From assembly GCA_963664595.2 (NCBI GenBank), contig CAXXOK010000011.1, forward strand, positions 310,001 through 374,000: a stretch of 64,000 bases of DNA, read 5' to 3'. Position numbers and translations under genes: made by a program. Below are positions 49,740 through 59,138 of this stretch, piece after piece. The DNA is from CAXXOK01 sp963664595 (lineage in GTDB: Bacteria; Bacillota; Clostridia; Christensenellales; Aristaeellaceae). The notes under the pieces were generated by a model. It was not told the origin of the DNA and ran no database searches. It saw only the letters and a list, made by a program, of their open reading frames with translations. Each line of letters opens with the position of its first letter. The first letter of the stretch is position 1.

Positions 49740-50187
49740 TCCGAAAACAATCTTCTGTGTTTCCCATGCAGGCCACAGAAACAGTTATCTTAAATTCAGT
49801 CGTTTGTTCAGATCGTTGTTCCGTTGATACGCGGCTGCCGGGCGACAGCCGTTATGGAATGTGGTCGATTATCGGCCGTAATACATAATAAAACGCGCGT
49901 TTCTTAAACAAATGCTGAATATTTAGCATAATCACAAAAAAATTAGCTAGTTCATTTTTGTGATTTCACTTGACAACCTGTGGGGAGATTATTATAATAA
50001 CCTTACACAGTGCCACCTGTCGCCTGAACGTTTGATATAAACCGTCTGCAAACGCATTTAGTGATCCCCGGGACAGCGCCAATGCGAATTTCATGAAAAA
50101 CAAACCCCGGTCAACCCCGCCACACGATAAAGGCAGTAGGCAAACTGAGCGTTTGCTGCAAATATTAAAACAGGAGTTGATTCCACA
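49740..50187. promoter_or_regulatory. Consensus promoter and operator-like repeats of the sugar importer operon
   Basis: This 448-bp region has the best promoter in the window: TTGACA (49970-49975), a 17-bp spacer and TATAAT (49993-49998). Upstream is ATCACAAAAA / TTTTTGTGAT (49931-49940, 49955-49964), an inverted repeat that may bind a regulator. AAACGC-GCGTTT (49891-49902) is a perfect palindrome of LacI type, and GCAAACGC (50048-50055) and GCGTTTGC (50149-50156) in the leader are inverted half-sites. A LacI protein with several sites is plausible. No gene here. Confidence 0.55.
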
Positions 50188-51486
50188 ATGAAGCGTTTTC
50201 TTTCCCTCCTTGTTGCGGTTGTGCTGTTAGTCTCGCTGGTTACGATTTCCGCCAGCGCGGAAGGCAAATTCCAGTCGCGCAAAATCAAGCTGCTTTCCAT
50301 TTGGGACGAAACCAACCCCACCTCCAACGGCTATATTCTGTATGAGCTGGCGAAGCAGTACGCAGAAACCGTTGAAGGCTTTGAACTGGATTACGAGTAT
50401 GTAAGCATCACCGAACTGGACCAGAAGGTGACCACGCTCATGGCCAGCAGCGACCTGCCCGAGCTGATCATTTACGAATCCGGTGTCCGGCTCAAGGGCG
50501 TCATCGAATCCGGCCAGATCCTCGATCTGGATGCGGCGCTGACCGATCTTGGCGTGCGCGACTATGTGGACGACGGCGCGGCCTCCCTGCTGATCGGCCT
50601 GGTAGACGGCGTTGGCCTGTACGACCTGCCCCTGGGCCTGAACGTGGAAGGCTTCTGGTACAACAAATCCGTTTTTGAAGCCGCCGGCCTCGATCCCGAA
50701 AACCCCCCCAAGACCTGGGATGAGTTCCTTGCAGCCTGCGAAGCCATCAAAGCCATCGGTATCGCCCCCATCGCACAGGGCGGCGCAGACCAGTGGCCCA
50801 TGACCCGCGTGCTGAACGCCTACCTGGTGCGCAGCGTTGGCCTTGACGCCGTGAAAAACGCCATGAACGGCACCACCAAATGGACCGACGAAAACTATGT
50901 CGCCGCGGCCCAAATGTTCCAGGACCTGGCCACAAACGGCTACTTTGTTCAGGGCATGAACACCGTTGATTACACCACCGCCGTGGAAATGGTCATGAGC
51001 GGCCAGGCCGGCATGCAGTATAACGGCAGCTGGGTGACCTCCAACCTCGCCTCCGACGCCAACGCCGCCGGCGAAAACGGCATCGGCTTCTTCAACGTTC
51101 CGCTGGTCAACGACTCCTCCACACTGGATGATTACAGCATGAACTGCGGCAACATCATGATGGTCTCCGCCGCCAAGTATGACGAAGCGGTCGGCGACTT
51201 CCTGAAGTTCCTCGTAACGCACATCGGCGATTTCGCCATGGAATACCAGGATTCTTTCAAGGGCTACAAGATTGACAACATGCCCGCGGATCTGCCCGTG
51301 TACACGCAGATCGTCGGCAATGCCCTGAGCACCGCCTCCGGCGCGTTCCTGTGGTTCGAAGCCAAGATGGACAGCGAAACCTCCACCATCGCCCAGAACA
51401 ACATCGCGCTCCTTTACACCGGCGAAATGAGCGCCATGGACTACATGCAGGCCCTGCAGGACTCCACCGACAAGAACATGCAATAA
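50188..51486 (+). CDS. ABC sugar transporter substrate-binding protein
   Basis: Extracellular solute-binding protein of family 1, 432 residues, expected to capture an oligosaccharide and deliver it to the two permeases downstream. The signal peptide ends at SASA-E with no lipobox cysteine, unusual for a Gram-positive binding protein. The mature part has the typical pattern: LLSIWDETNP, LMASSDLPELIIY, DLPLGLNVEGFWYNKSVFEAAGLD, TWDEFLAACEAIK, and AAVEMVMSGQAGMQYNGSW. It is first in an importer-glycosidase operon, under a consensus promoter, and is separated from the permeases by a strong hairpin. Confidence 0.92.
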   Translation: MKRFLSLLVAVVLLVSLVTISASAEGKFQSRKIKLLSIWDETNPTSNGYILYELAKQYAETVEGFELDYEYVSITELDQKVTTLMASSDLPELIIYESGVRLKGVIESGQILDLDAALTDLGVRDYVDDGAASLLIGLVDGVGLYDLPLGLNVEGFWYNKSVFEAAGLDPENPPKTWDEFLAACEAIKAIGIAPIAQGGADQWPMTRVLNAYLVRSVGLDAVKNAMNGTTKWTDENYVAAAQMFQDLATNGYFVQGMNTVDYTTAVEMVMSGQAGMQYNGSWVTSNLASDANAAGENGIGFFNVPLVNDSSTLDDYSMNCGNIMMVSAAKYDEAVGDFLKFLVTHIGDFAMEYQDSFKGYKIDNMPADLPVYTQIVGNALSTASGAFLWFEAKMDSETSTIAQNNIALLYTGEMSAMDYMQALQDSTDKNMQ

Positions 51487-51518
51487 TTTCTCACCTTCCG
51501 CAAATGAACAAACGGACT

Positions 51519-51551
51519 GAAGGGAAAGGCGGACCGTCCGCCTTTCCCTTC
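51519..51551 (+). promoter_or_regulatory. Strong intercistronic hairpin after the binding-protein gene
   Basis: GAAGGGAAAGGCGGAC (51519-51534) and GTCCGCCTTTCCCTTC (51536-51551) are perfect 16-bp arms around one base. No T-run follows, so partial termination or mRNA 3'-end protection is likely, giving more binding protein than permease. The ribosome binding site of the permease starts nine bases on. Confidence 0.7.
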
Positions 51552-51572
51552 TGAACGATGGAGGCATGTCCC

Positions 51573-52454
51573 GTGGAAAAAGTATTACGTGATAAAAAAG
51601 CAATCGCTTTGTTCGTTCTTCCGGCACTTTTCATTTTTGTAGGCGTTATTTTTGTGCCGATCATCTGGACGATGGTTTATTCCCTGTTTTCGGGCATGCC
51701 CGGCATTGATTTTGAATATTATGGTTTTCAAAACTATATTGATATGTTTGCCAACAAGCAAACCGTGAACGCCATCGCCGTCAACTGGAAGTACATCGCC
51801 ATCGTCACACCCTGCCAGGTAGGCTTCGGCCTGCTGGCCGCCCTGATGGTGCACTTCAGCGTCCGCAAATACAAAACCCTTTCCCGGACGCTGATCTTTA
51901 TCCCCACAGTGCTGCCCGCCGTGGCCGTGGCGCAGATGTTTATCAAAATGTACGCGCTGACCCCCAACTACGGCCTGTTCAACTCGGTTTTGGACAAGCT
52001 GGGTATGGACTCCCTGATCAAGGCGTGGCTGGGCTTTTCCGATACGGCGTTCGGCGCGCTGTGCCTCATGGATATCTGGACGGCCGTCGGCTTTTACACG
52101 GTCATCATCTACGGCGCGCTGGTGGATATCCCCGACGAAATCATCGAGGCCGCCCGCATCGACGGCGCCAACAGCTTTGGCCTGTTCCGCCGCATCATCC
52201 TGCCGATGCTCAAAACCATGATCACCACCTGCTTTGTGTTCAGCTTCACCGGCACGATTAAAATGTTCGAAAGCGCCACGGCCCTCACCAAAGGCGGCCC
52301 CGGCCAGGCAACCATGTCCATGACGATGAACATGTATCAAAACGCTTTCAAATTCAACGAATTCGGCTACGGCAGCGCGGTGGCCGTCCTCATTTTGCTG
52401 CAATGCCTGCTGATCACGCTGATCATCAACCGCGTCGGGAAAGAGAGGTACTGA
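51573..52454 (+). CDS. ABC sugar transporter permease, MalF-type
   Basis: Inner-membrane permease of 293 residues with six helices. The EAA loop that docks the ATPase is EAARIDGANSFGLFRRIILPML (about 195-216). GTG 51573 is chosen: GGAGG lies eight bases ahead, while the in-frame ATG at 51558 precedes it. It is followed three bases later by the second permease. No ATP-binding subunit is encoded in the operon, so a shared MsmX-type ATPase elsewhere is presumed. Confidence 0.92.
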   Translation: MEKVLRDKKAIALFVLPALFIFVGVIFVPIIWTMVYSLFSGMPGIDFEYYGFQNYIDMFANKQTVNAIAVNWKYIAIVTPCQVGFGLLAALMVHFSVRKYKTLSRTLIFIPTVLPAVAVAQMFIKMYALTPNYGLFNSVLDKLGMDSLIKAWLGFSDTAFGALCLMDIWTAVGFYTVIIYGALVDIPDEIIEAARIDGANSFGLFRRIILPMLKTMITTCFVFSFTGTIKMFESATALTKGGPGQATMSMTMNMYQNAFKFNEFGYGSAVAVLILLQCLLITLIINRVGKERY

Positions 52455-52457
52455 GCG

Positions 52458-53294
52458 ATGGTACGAAAAAAAGGCGTATTGACGGTCATCGGAAAGATCC
52501 TGATCGTACTGTTTCTATTCATCGAAATCTATCCGGTGTTCTGGATTCTCATGAGCTCCTTCAAGAGCACCACGGAGTTCACCCTGACCCCCTCCTACGC
52601 GCTGCCGCAGGGCATTTATTACCAGAACTATATCGAAGCCTGGAACCGGGGACGCATGAGCACGTACTTTGTCAACAGCGTGATCGTAACGTTTGTATCG
52701 CTTTTCTTCATTATGCTGTTTTCCGCCACCAGCTCGTTTGCCCTGACCAAGATGATCTGGAAAAACCGTTCGCGCGTAATGACGCTGTTTTTAAGCGGCA
52801 TCATGGTGCCGACCGCCGTGGTGCTGATCCCCCTGTACATCATCTACAACCATGTGGGGCTGATCAACACCCGCTTTTCCCTGATCCTGACGTATATCGC
52901 CTTCGGTCTGCCGCTCTCGGTTTTTCTACTGCGAAGCTACCTCACGGCGCTTCCGGATGATATGATGGAGGCGGCGGTAATCGACGGCGCCAGCATCTAT
53001 CAGGTGTTCTGGCACATTGTGCTTCCGCTGATGACCACCGGCATCGTAACCGTGGGCGTAATCCAGTTCTACTTCCGCTGGAACGACCTGATGTTCTCCA
53101 TGACGTTTGTCAACGACAGCACCCTGAAAACCGTGCAAACCGGCCTGCTGTATTTCTCCGATCAGTACGGCAACCGCAACTGGGGCGCGATTTTCGCCTG
53201 TATTGCCATCAGCGTTCTGCCCACTATCGTGGTATACATTTCCATGAACAAGATGGTCATCGAGGGCATGACCGCCGGTGCGGTCAAGGGCTGA
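52458..53294 (+). CDS. ABC sugar transporter permease, MalG-type
   Basis: Inner-membrane permease of 278 residues with six helices, partner of the preceding protein. The EAA loop is MMEAAVIDGASIYQVFWHIVLPLM (about 171-194); the N-terminal FLFIEIYPVFWILMSSFKST is typical of the MalG half. Its stop is followed after 30 bases by the rhamnosidase gene, so transport and cleavage are co-expressed. Confidence 0.92.
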   Translation: MVRKKGVLTVIGKILIVLFLFIEIYPVFWILMSSFKSTTEFTLTPSYALPQGIYYQNYIEAWNRGRMSTYFVNSVIVTFVSLFFIMLFSATSSFALTKMIWKNRSRVMTLFLSGIMVPTAVVLIPLYIIYNHVGLINTRFSLILTYIAFGLPLSVFLLRSYLTALPDDMMEAAVIDGASIYQVFWHIVLPLMTTGIVTVGVIQFYFRWNDLMFSMTFVNDSTLKTVQTGLLYFSDQYGNRNWGAIFACIAISVLPTIVVYISMNKMVIEGMTAGAVKG

Positions 53295-53323
53295 GCAAAC
53301 ACAGCGCATGCGGAGGAATATAC

Positions 53324-56077
53324 ATGGGAATCATCATCCGGGATCTGCTGGTAAACCGAATCGAAAACCCGCTGGGATTTGATCTGGGCGCAGCGCCGCG
53401 CCTGAACTGGATTGTAGAAGGGCAGGGCGACGCGCAGAGCCTGCAAACATGCGTTGAAATCGCACTGGACGAGGGGTTCGCGTCCGTTTTATACGAAAGC
53501 GGCTTTCAGGAAGCGCTCAGCGGGATCTCCTTTACCCCGGATCTGCAGCCGCTGCTGCCGCGCACCCGCTATTTCTGGCATGTGAAGGTGCGCCAGGGAA
53601 ACGGTGAAACGACCGTCAGCGACACGGCCTGGTTTGAAACCGCCAAGCTGTGCGAGCCCTGGGCCGCGCAATGGATATCCCCGGATTTTCCGGAGGACTG
53701 GCACCCGGTGCTGTTTTCGGATTTCACGGTGGACGGTCCGGTTGCCACGGCCCGCGCATATGTGTGCGGCCTTGGCTTATACGAGGCTGAGCTTAACGGG
53801 CGGAAGCTGGGCGACGATTTTCTGTCTCCCGGTCTTTGCGCCTACGACAAATGGCTGCCCTACCAAACCTATGATGTAACCGGCCTGCTGCGGGCGGGCG
53901 GCAACAAAATCGAGGTGGCGCTTGGCAACGGCTGGTACAAGGGCCGCTATGGCTTAAACCGCAAAAAGCGCTTCCAGTACGGCGCGGAGTTCGCGCTGCT
54001 GCTGGAGCTCATCATCACCCTGGCGGACGGCACCATACGCCGTGTTTCAACCAGCGAACAATGGCAGGCCAAACGCGGCCGCGTGCTCGACAGCAGCATT
54101 TTCGACGGCGAGCAGGTGGACGCGACGCTTTCGGACGCTACGGTATATCCCGTAAAGGCGGCCGCCATCGACAAGGGCCTGCTCAAGCCGCGCATCAACC
54201 CGCCGGTCAGGCAAATGTTCACCTGCAAGCCTGTGGAGATCCTCCATACCCCGACGGGGGAAACCGTGCTGGACATGGGCCAGAATATGGTCGGCTTTTT
54301 TTCTTTTTTCTGCGACGCCCCGGCCGGAACCGAAATCAGGCTGCAATTCGGCGAGGTGCTGCAGGGAGGCAATTTCTACAACGACAATCTGCGCACTGCC
54401 AAGCAGGAATTTGTCTACCGTACCGACGGTACCCCCCGCTGGGTGCGCCAGCAATTTACGTTCTACGGCTTCCGCTTTGTCAAGCTCACACAGTGGGAGG
54501 GCGAGGTGAAGCCGGACAACTTTACGGGCATGGTGCTGTATTCCGATATGCGGCGCACCGGCAGCATCAAAACCGGCAACGCTCTGGTGAACCGGCTGTT
54601 TGAAAACACGTTGTGGGGCCAGCGGGGCAACTATCTGGATGTGCCGACCGATTGCCCGCAGCGTGACGAGCGCATGGGCTGGACGGGCGACGCGCAGGTC
54701 TTTTTCGGCACCGCCGCCTTCAACATGGATGTGTGCGCGTTCTTTGACAAATACATCTACGATCTGGGCCGGGAGCAGGCCGCGCTGAACGGCTGGGTGC
54801 CCGTCGTAATCCCCAGGCACGATGTGTGGCAGGTGGGGGCCTGCGCCTGGGGCGACGCCGCCACGATCATCCCGTGGCAGCAATATGTGCGCTACGGGGA
54901 CAAGGAAATCCTCCGCAGCCAGTACCCCATCATGAAAGCCTGGGTGAACGCCATCCATACACACGACGAGCAAACCGGGGCCACACGCCTGTGGAAGGGC
55001 AGCTTCCATTACGGGGACTGGCTTTCGCTGGACGTGGAAGACCCCGTGGGTTACCGTTTCGGCGGCACCGGACGCACGTTTTTGGCGACTTGCTTCTATT
55101 ATTATTCCACCTGCCTGCTGCTCAAGGCCGCGCGCGTGCTGGGCAACCAGGCGGACATCGATACCTATCAGCCGCTGGCCGACGCCATCCAGGCGGCGTT
55201 CCTGCGCGCTTATGTAACCCCGGACGGGAAGCTCGCCGAAACCACACAGACCGCCTATGTACTATCCCTGTACGTGGGCATCCTGCCGGAAGCCTTCCGC
55301 GCGCAGACGGCGTATGCGCTGCGGCTGAAGCTGAAGGAATCTGATTACCACCTGCGCACCGGGTTCATCGGCACATCTTATCTGTGCCGTGTGCTCTCGG
55401 CCACCGGCAGCAACGATATCGCCTACCGGCTGCTGCTGCAGGATGATTTCCCCAGCTGGCTGTACGAGGTGAAGATGGGCGCGACCACCATCTGGGAGCG
55501 GTGGAACTCCATCCTGCCGGACGGCAGCATCAGCGATACGGGTATGAACTCGCTCAACCATTATGCCTACGGCTCCATCGTGGAATGGATGTACCAGGAC
55601 GTATGCGGTATTCAGCCCCTGGAAGAAGCGCCGGGCTTCCGCCGCTTCCGCCTGGCGCCCAAACCCGACGCCTCGCTGGGCTTTGCGGCCGGTGTGTTCC
55701 ACTCCCCCGCGGGCACCATCGAAAGCGAATGGGCCATCGATAACAATACCCTGCGCTACCGCTTTGTGGTGCCGTTTGGCACGGCGGCGGTATTGCAGCT
55801 GCCGGGCGAACCCCCCGTGGAGTTGGCGGCGGGTGAGCATACCGTTACCCGCAGCCTTGCGCCGGAAGGCTTTACGCTGGATACCCCCATCAGCCGGGTG
55901 TTTAAAAACGCCCAGGCATTGCAGGCGCTCAAGGATATCCTGCCGGAGTTCCCCGCCATGATGCTGTTTGAGATGATGGCCGGCGAACGCTGCCTGCGGG
56001 ACTTTATCACCGAAGGGTTTATCCAGCCGGACGATCCGCGCCTACGGGAGTTGACAGAGACATGGAAAACAATCTGA
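53324..56077 (+). CDS. GH78 alpha-L-rhamnosidase
   Basis: Cytoplasmic glycosidase of 917 residues that removes terminal alpha-L-rhamnose. Domain order: N-terminal beta-sandwich domains (about 1-320), an (alpha/alpha)6 catalytic barrel (about 420-790) and a C-terminal beta domain. Catalytic motifs are intact: DCPQRDERMGWTGDAQ with the general acid Glu449 and TTIWERWN with the general base Glu725. No signal peptide, so its substrate must be imported by the upstream ABC system. It overlaps the next gene by 16 bases. Some 60 extra C-terminal residues resemble a small helical tail of unknown role. Confidence 0.94.
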   Translation: MGIIIRDLLVNRIENPLGFDLGAAPRLNWIVEGQGDAQSLQTCVEIALDEGFASVLYESGFQEALSGISFTPDLQPLLPRTRYFWHVKVRQGNGETTVSDTAWFETAKLCEPWAAQWISPDFPEDWHPVLFSDFTVDGPVATARAYVCGLGLYEAELNGRKLGDDFLSPGLCAYDKWLPYQTYDVTGLLRAGGNKIEVALGNGWYKGRYGLNRKKRFQYGAEFALLLELIITLADGTIRRVSTSEQWQAKRGRVLDSSIFDGEQVDATLSDATVYPVKAAAIDKGLLKPRINPPVRQMFTCKPVEILHTPTGETVLDMGQNMVGFFSFFCDAPAGTEIRLQFGEVLQGGNFYNDNLRTAKQEFVYRTDGTPRWVRQQFTFYGFRFVKLTQWEGEVKPDNFTGMVLYSDMRRTGSIKTGNALVNRLFENTLWGQRGNYLDVPTDCPQRDERMGWTGDAQVFFGTAAFNMDVCAFFDKYIYDLGREQAALNGWVPVVIPRHDVWQVGACAWGDAATIIPWQQYVRYGDKEILRSQYPIMKAWVNAIHTHDEQTGATRLWKGSFHYGDWLSLDVEDPVGYRFGGTGRTFLATCFYYYSTCLLLKAARVLGNQADIDTYQPLADAIQAAFLRAYVTPDGKLAETTQTAYVLSLYVGILPEAFRAQTAYALRLKLKESDYHLRTGFIGTSYLCRVLSATGSNDIAYRLLLQDDFPSWLYEVKMGATTIWERWNSILPDGSISDTGMNSLNHYAYGSIVEWMYQDVCGIQPLEEAPGFRRFRLAPKPDASLGFAAGVFHSPAGTIESEWAIDNNTLRYRFVVPFGTAAVLQLPGEPPVELAAGEHTVTRSLAPEGFTLDTPISRVFKNAQALQALKDILPEFPAMMLFEMMAGERCLRDFITEGFIQPDDPRLRELTETWKTI

Positions 56078-57333
56078 CACAGATTTTAACCTATCTGGAG
56101 GAACGGATTCCCGGCGCGTTCAAAAGCCCGGGCAAGCGATTCCCCTATCCGTTCATCGACCCGGGTTCCATTTACGACGGCAACCTGTGGGACTGGGATA
56201 CCTACTGGACGGTCTACGGCCTGATCGCCTACTGCGGCACCCACCCCCAAAACGAAGCGGCGTTCCGGGAAAAGCTGATCGCCCACGCGCAGGGCAACGT
56301 GCTCAACTTTCTGGCCTTTCAACTGGAGGACGGCTATATCCCCATGATGGTCGCCAACAACATTCAGGGCGACGGGGAGGAATCCTACCTCATCCGCAAG
56401 CACAGGGAAGGCTTCATCCTCAATATGCACAAGCCGTTTTTGTGCCAGCAGGCCGTGCTGGTGAGCGATTTCTGCGGCTCGTACGACTGGGTAAAGGGCC
56501 GCGAGGCGCAGTTGGAAAAGTATTTCGAGTGCTACGACCGCTATTATCTGCACGAAAAAACAGGGCTGTATGTGTGGGCCGACGATGTGATGATCGGCAT
56601 GGACAACGATCCCGCCACCTTCGGCCGCCCGCGTTTTTCCACCGCCAACATGTTTTTGAATTCCTTCATGGTGATGGAATTGAGAGCCATGGAAAAGCTG
56701 CTTTCGCGGCTTGGCAGCGAAGCGCGCGCCGCCGCGTACGCCCAGAAGGCGCAGGCGCTGGCCGACGCCATTCAGGCAAACTGCTGGGACACACGCGACC
56801 GCTTTTTCTACTCGCAGGATGTGGATATCAAAACCCGCGCCTACGACTGGTTTCACAAGGGGCTGGGTGTGTTCTGGAACACGCTGCCCATCAAAATCCG
56901 CACGTGGACGGGCTTCATCCCCCTGCTGGCGGGCATCGCCACGCCGGAGCAGGCGGAGGATATCGTCCGCCGCCACATTCAGGACGAGGGCACCTTTGCC
57001 TCGCCGTTCGGTATCCGGGCGCTGTCCAAAGACGAAAAGATGTACAACCTGGAGGCCACCAACAATCCCTCCAACTGGCTGGGCCCGATCTGGCTGGTGG
57101 TGAACTATGTCACATTCCGCGGCCTGCTCAACTACGGCTACCGCGGGGAAGCCGAAACCCTGTACCGGCAGACGCTTGATCTGCTGGGCTCCGACCTGCA
57201 AAAGACCGGCGAGCTGCACGAATACTATGTGCCGGAAACGGGCGAGCCCGTGATGAGCGCCGGATTTCTCAACTGGAACATGCTGGTGGTCAACATGGCA
57301 CAGGAGCTGGCCGTAACGAAAGGAAACGCATGA
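56062..57333 (+). CDS. (alpha/alpha)6-barrel glycosidase, GH63/GH37-like
   Basis: Cytoplasmic enzyme of 423 residues, no signal peptide. The N-terminal PGSIYDGNLWDWDTYWTVYGL carries the Asp-rich catalytic-acid segment of trehalase and mannosylglycerate-hydrolase-like families, and the C-terminal ELHEYYVPETGEPVMSAGFLNWNMLV contains a likely catalytic base Glu. WLGPIWLVVNYVTFRGL is a typical barrel helix. It overlaps the rhamnosidase gene and its stop overlaps the next start, so the three hydrolases are translationally coupled. The substrate is unknown; a sugar released beneath rhamnose is plausible. Confidence 0.82.
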   Translation: MENNLTQILTYLEERIPGAFKSPGKRFPYPFIDPGSIYDGNLWDWDTYWTVYGLIAYCGTHPQNEAAFREKLIAHAQGNVLNFLAFQLEDGYIPMMVANNIQGDGEESYLIRKHREGFILNMHKPFLCQQAVLVSDFCGSYDWVKGREAQLEKYFECYDRYYLHEKTGLYVWADDVMIGMDNDPATFGRPRFSTANMFLNSFMVMELRAMEKLLSRLGSEARAAAYAQKAQALADAIQANCWDTRDRFFYSQDVDIKTRAYDWFHKGLGVFWNTLPIKIRTWTGFIPLLAGIATPEQAEDIVRRHIQDEGTFASPFGIRALSKDEKMYNLEATNNPSNWLGPIWLVVNYVTFRGLLNYGYRGEAETLYRQTLDLLGSDLQKTGELHEYYVPETGEPVMSAGFLNWNMLVVNMAQELAVTKGNA

Positions 57334-58847
57334 ACACAGCCTACCGTTACCTGCCCTATGAATGGACGCTGACGGCGGATGACGCCGCTGTTGCCAACCC
57401 CTTTACCGAGGTTTCCCTCAAGGCAACCGTCACCGGCCCGGACGGCCGCCGCCGCTTTGACGGCTTTTATGACGGCGGCAAAACCTACAAAGTGCGCTAT
57501 CTGCCCCTGCGCGAGGGGGAATATACCCTCACCCTGCGCTCCAGCCTACCGCAGCTGGACGGGCAAACCCACACCTTTACGGCGCTGCCCGCCCCGGAGG
57601 GCTGCCACGGCCCTGTGAGCGCAAACGGCATGCACTTTTTCCACGCCGACGGCCAACGCTTTTTCGTGATGGGCACCACCGCCTATGTGTGGCACCACCG
57701 CCCCGCAGCCGTACGCGCCCAAACCCTGAACGCCTTTACCGAAAACGGCTTCAACAAAATCCGCATGCTGTTTTTCCCCAAGCACTACACCGGCGGCTTC
57801 GGCAAGATTGACGTCCGCTACGAGCCGCCCTGCTATCCCTTCCAGGGAGAGCCGCGCGCGTTTGATTTCCGCCGCCCCAACCCCGCCTATTTCCGCGAGT
57901 TTGAGGACCGTCTGTTGGAGCTGCGTCAGCGCGGCACCATCGCCGATGTGATCCTGTTCCATCCCTACGATTTCGGCCATTGGGACCTTGACTGCTGCAT
58001 GGATGAGGACGACGCCCTTTTGTACCTGCGCTATATCATCGCGCGCCTTGCCGCCCACCCCAACGTGTGGTGGAGCCTGGCCAACGAGTACGACATTGAG
58101 ATGCGCGACGATAAAAAAACGATGCAGATCGGCCTTCAGGTGCGCGACTGGGATGTGATCGGCGAGTTCATCAAGGCGCGCGATCCCTCCCATCATCCCA
58201 TCTCCTGCCACAACATCACGTTCGGCGAAATCTACCCCAACCGCCCGTGGATGACGCACGTCAGCTACCAGCACCCCGATACCTACACGCTGATGATGCA
58301 GCTCCAGCAGCAGTACCAGAAGCCCGTCATTGACGACGAATACCAGTACGAGGGCAACACGCCCGATCCGTGGGGCAACAACCCGGCGGAAGCGACCGTG
58401 GGCAAGCACTGGCGCAGCGTGATGGCCGGGGGCTATGCCACGCACGGCGAGGCCTACATTAAAAACGGCAACAACCGTGATATCTTCTGGGCGTACGGCG
58501 GCGAGATGATCGGCGAAAGCGCTCCGAGGCTCAGGTACTTAAAGGAGATCCTGTCCACCGTCCGCTACGAGGACATGGAACTGGATATCCGCAACAACGA
58601 CGGGCATTACTACTATGCCCGCATGCGCGGCACGGACGAGTATCTGGTGTTCATGCAACATGATCTTCCCGGCACCACCCTGCGCGTGGGAGATTGGCAG
58701 ACGCCGGAGGCGCGCTCCACCCTGCGCTACCGCGCCCGCATCTACGATGTGTGGAACTGCCGTCTGCTACAGGATGAAATCCTGCCTCCCGGCTCCCGGC
58801 TGCCGATCACACAATGGACCGTGGTGCACTTGACCAAAGCGGAATAA
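57330..58847 (+). CDS. DUF5060/DUF4038-type glycoside hydrolase
   Basis: Cytoplasmic protein of 505 residues. Order: an N-terminal Ig-like domain (about 5-85: GPDGRRRFDGFYDGGKTYKVRY, REGEYTLTLRS; DUF5060), a TIM-barrel of DUF4038 type (about 95-400) with RMLFFPKHYTGG, DVILFHPYDFGHWD, NVWWSLANEYD (likely acid Glu) and PVIDDEYQYEGN (likely nucleophile Glu), and a C-terminal beta domain. This is a clan-A retaining glycosidase fold. It is last in the importer-rhamnosidase operon, ending at a terminator. Specificity unknown. Confidence 0.85.
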   Translation: MNTAYRYLPYEWTLTADDAAVANPFTEVSLKATVTGPDGRRRFDGFYDGGKTYKVRYLPLREGEYTLTLRSSLPQLDGQTHTFTALPAPEGCHGPVSANGMHFFHADGQRFFVMGTTAYVWHHRPAAVRAQTLNAFTENGFNKIRMLFFPKHYTGGFGKIDVRYEPPCYPFQGEPRAFDFRRPNPAYFREFEDRLLELRQRGTIADVILFHPYDFGHWDLDCCMDEDDALLYLRYIIARLAAHPNVWWSLANEYDIEMRDDKKTMQIGLQVRDWDVIGEFIKARDPSHHPISCHNITFGEIYPNRPWMTHVSYQHPDTYTLMMQLQQQYQKPVIDDEYQYEGNTPDPWGNNPAEATVGKHWRSVMAGGYATHGEAYIKNGNNRDIFWAYGGEMIGESAPRLRYLKEILSTVRYEDMELDIRNNDGHYYYARMRGTDEYLVFMQHDLPGTTLRVGDWQTPEARSTLRYRARIYDVWNCRLLQDEILPPGSRLPITQWTVVHLTKAE

Positions 58848-58883
58848 CGGATTATTGTATAGGTACTCCTTTTCCTTACCCCC

Positions 58884-58918
58884 GGAGCCCCCTCGAACGC
58901 CTTGTTGGAGGGGGCTCC
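58884..58918 (+). terminator. Terminator of the importer-glycosidase operon
   Basis: GGAGCCCCCTC (58884-58894) pairs with GAGGGGGCTCC (58908-58918) followed by a modest T-rich tail. Confidence 0.75.
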
Positions 58919-59138
58919 TCGTATTTCCGTTTTACCGTTTTCCTGCTTCCCGGTTCCGCACGCCCTATGTTTGCCATGGGTTGCGCTTATGCGTTCTCCG
59001 GTGGTATCACTACAATACTCTTCATGCGGCAGCGCGTATTCCGCCGCGGAAAGGCGGTGACCTCCCCTGAAAACCCCTGTACAAGCCCCGGCGGTATCCG
59101 CCGAAACGCACCCCAATATACAGTTCCGCAAAGCCGTT

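Noticed and set aside
50227..51627. Long minus-strand frame opposite the sugar-binding protein
   Set aside because: Shadow frame with Gly/His/Val-rich composition and no family motif; the plus-strand gene is certain.
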